Positions 62,850-64,000 of a stretch of 64,000 nt of DNA are shown piece by piece. Numbering within the stretch: position 1 is the stretch's first letter; each line of letters opens with the position of its first letter. The notes beneath the pieces were generated by a model. The model ran no database searches. It saw only the letters and a list, made by a program, of their open reading frames with translations, and had not been told where the DNA came from. The stretch comes from Mesostigma viride (Eukaryota > Streptophyta > Mesostigmatophyceae > Mesostigmatales > Mesostigmataceae). The translations under genes and the position numbers were made by a program. Location of the stretch: positions 2,779,461 through 2,843,460 of the forward strand of contig RPFO01000080.1 of the NCBI GenBank assembly GCA_009746045.1, read 5' to 3'.

Positions 62850-63866
62850 ATGCCTCCGAAACGCAAGGCGCCGGCGAAAAAGCCCGCGACGGTTCGTCGC
62901 GTTGCGGCGGTCAAAGCGACGGTACGAAAGCACAAGACGAGGATGGAGGGACCGGAAAAGAAGGCTGACGATCTGTCATCGTCGTTCGCGACGATGGATG
63001 TGAATCGGCCTTCGGATACCGGGTTCGACGACCTCCCCGACGAATTGAAGAACAAGATATGGGATCAGGTGTTCATGGACGACCCGCACACTTTCAGAAA
63101 TTGGAATGCCGCCGGAGTGAACAAGGAGTGGTTGGAAGCGGCACACAATCGACTGATGCCCGTGCTCGACAAGAAGTTCGATGCCGCGCTCGAGAGACGC
63201 AAGACCGCGATGAACGAGTATGACAAAGCGCAGATGGACGGCGACATCGTCAAGAGGTGGTCGTATCCATACGATGATGGGAGTCACAGATCTCTCGAGG
63301 CGCAGACGTGGAGGGACCCGAACAATCGCTCTCGTGTCGCAGCTAAACTCGTCACTACCGGCGACGAACTGAAACGCGCCGAATGGGCGCTGGAGCCCCA
63401 CGAGATTCAATCACTCGCAAAGAAACGCGCGTGGGCCATGAGAAATGTGGTGCACGAGCTCGGTCCTGACTGGAATGATTGGGGCAGACCCGCGAAATTC
63501 CCAGCTAAAGCCGTAAAATCTTCAATAAAAAATCCACGGTACACAAAATACAGTTACGACGATGTCAACAACATGAGCAACGAAGACCTCTACAAGACGT
63601 GGGTCGGAATGCGGGAGAGAAGAGATCGCGATCGAGAGACGGATGACAGGGCATTGCTCGAAGCGTACACCAGAGAATACATGAACATGCCGCGTAACTA
63701 TAACAGCCGATACTGGAAATTCAAGGATCAGTGGTTCGATTTGAAAAATCCCGTCGCCAAAACACCAGAAGGCTGGAAATACATGTACGACGAGAAGGTC
63801 CACGACACGTGGCGCGATCGGAAGCAGCGGCAAGCGTACGGAGAGCCCTTCGATTTCGAGCGTTGA
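62850..63866 (+). CDS. F-box-like protein (338 aa)
   Basis: The start at 62850 (MPPKRKAPAKKPATVRR) is chosen because the next tandem copy begins with the same residues directly after a non-coding gap. The basic tail is followed by FDDLPDELKNKIWDQVF and FRNWNAAGVNKEWLEAAHN. This fits an F-box: LPdEl..kI, then a V-x-K-x-W-like end. The remainder is charged and rich in Trp, Tyr, Asp and Arg (TRWSYPYDDGS-like and NYNSRYWKFKDQWFDLK). It ends YGEPFDFER. It may recruit proteins to an SCF ubiquitin ligase. Giant viruses often have multigene F-box families. The target is unknown. Confidence 0.7.
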   Translation: MPPKRKAPAKKPATVRRVAAVKATVRKHKTRMEGPEKKADDLSSSFATMDVNRPSDTGFDDLPDELKNKIWDQVFMDDPHTFRNWNAAGVNKEWLEAAHNRLMPVLDKKFDAALERRKTAMNEYDKAQMDGDIVKRWSYPYDDGSHRSLEAQTWRDPNNRSRVAAKLVTTGDELKRAEWALEPHEIQSLAKKRAWAMRNVVHELGPDWNDWGRPAKFPAKAVKSSIKNPRYTKYSYDDVNNMSNEDLYKTWVGMRERRDRDRETDDRALLEAYTREYMNMPRNYNSRYWKFKDQWFDLKNPVAKTPEGWKYMYDEKVHDTWRDRKQRQAYGEPFDFER

Positions 63867-63900
63867 ATAAAAAAAAAGTGAAAAACGTACTGTATACGAG

Positions 63901-64000
63901 ATGCCTCCGAAACGCAAGGCACCGGCGAAGAAACCCGCGAGGAGACGGAAGCACGTGACGAGGATGGAGGGGCAGGAGAGAGTAGCGGAAGAGAATCCGA
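63901..64000 (+). CDS. start of a tandem paralogue of the F-box-like gene (partial)
   Basis: It begins MPPKRKAPAKKPARRRKH and continues with RMEGQERVAEENP, matching the start of the gene at 62850 apart from a short deletion. It starts 34 bases after the stop of that gene and runs off the window. Confidence 0.7.
   Translation, partial: MPPKRKAPAKKPARRRKHVTRMEGQERVAEENP

Overview
The window looks like nuclear DNA of a unicellular eukaryote, most likely a green alga or another phototrophic protist. The reasons are GT-AG introns, a large multi-exon receptor-type nucleotide cyclase, non-LTR retrotransposons, hAT, pogo-like and TTAA-type DNA transposons, and much satellite and microsatellite DNA. 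The species cannot be fixed from the sequence. The last 9 kb have a different character. They are gene-dense and almost free of repeats, genes lie on both strands with TATA-like promoters, and protein families are typical of giant viruses (NCLDV). This is best read as part of an endogenous giant-virus insertion that runs off the right edge.

Layout. 1-3.3 kb: degenerate minisatellites, no gene. 3.3-13.8 kb: a nested transposon pile-up. A long inverted repeat (arms about 4812-5955 and 6326-13495) was split on its right arm by a 5'-truncated LINE, a SINE-like element and a hAT element (8682-13415, 8-bp target duplication). The hAT element itself holds a pogo/mariner-like element (10274-13060, TA duplication). 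The left arm preserves the empty sites. 13.8-24.7 kb: a LINE ORF1-like gene on the minus strand, cut in two by an 8.9-kb insertion (15283-24206) with about 21-bp terminal inverted repeats. That insertion is filled with satellites, an 8-bp minisatellite, a foldback element and a LINE. 25.5-32 kb: foldback elements and a broken LINE with endonuclease, reverse transcriptase and zf-RVT parts.

32.6-47.4 kb: one host gene of at least 11 exons. Phase-consistent splicing gives a protein of about 1,747 residues: signal/anchor, two periplasmic-binding-protein-like ligand domains, an EGF-like module, one membrane helix, a class III cyclase domain, a degenerate second cyclase domain and a low-complexity tail. 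Its introns carry many tandem arrays and repeated copies of adjacent exon ends with their splice sites. Intron 3 holds a hAT-like element. 48.5-54.2 kb: another ORF1-like gene split by a head-to-tail trimer of a 1.4-kb unit bounded by TGTCGCG...CGCGACA. 54.2-55.0 kb: G-rich 9-bp repeats at the junction with the viral block.

55.1-64 kb: virus-like block. It holds a small basic protein, a CCCH-type zinc-motif protein, a spliced and frameshifted gene, a spliced TRAF-zinc-finger-like gene, two adjacent paralogues with a KilA/BRO-like N-terminal module (one with a PD-(D/E)XK nuclease-like C-terminus), two F-box-like proteins with the start of a further tandem copy, and a zinc-ribbon protein with an acidic tail. 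The nuclease-like fusion and the two TTTCG-rich introns are the most interesting parts of this block. All calls come from reading the sequence and its translations. No database search was possible.
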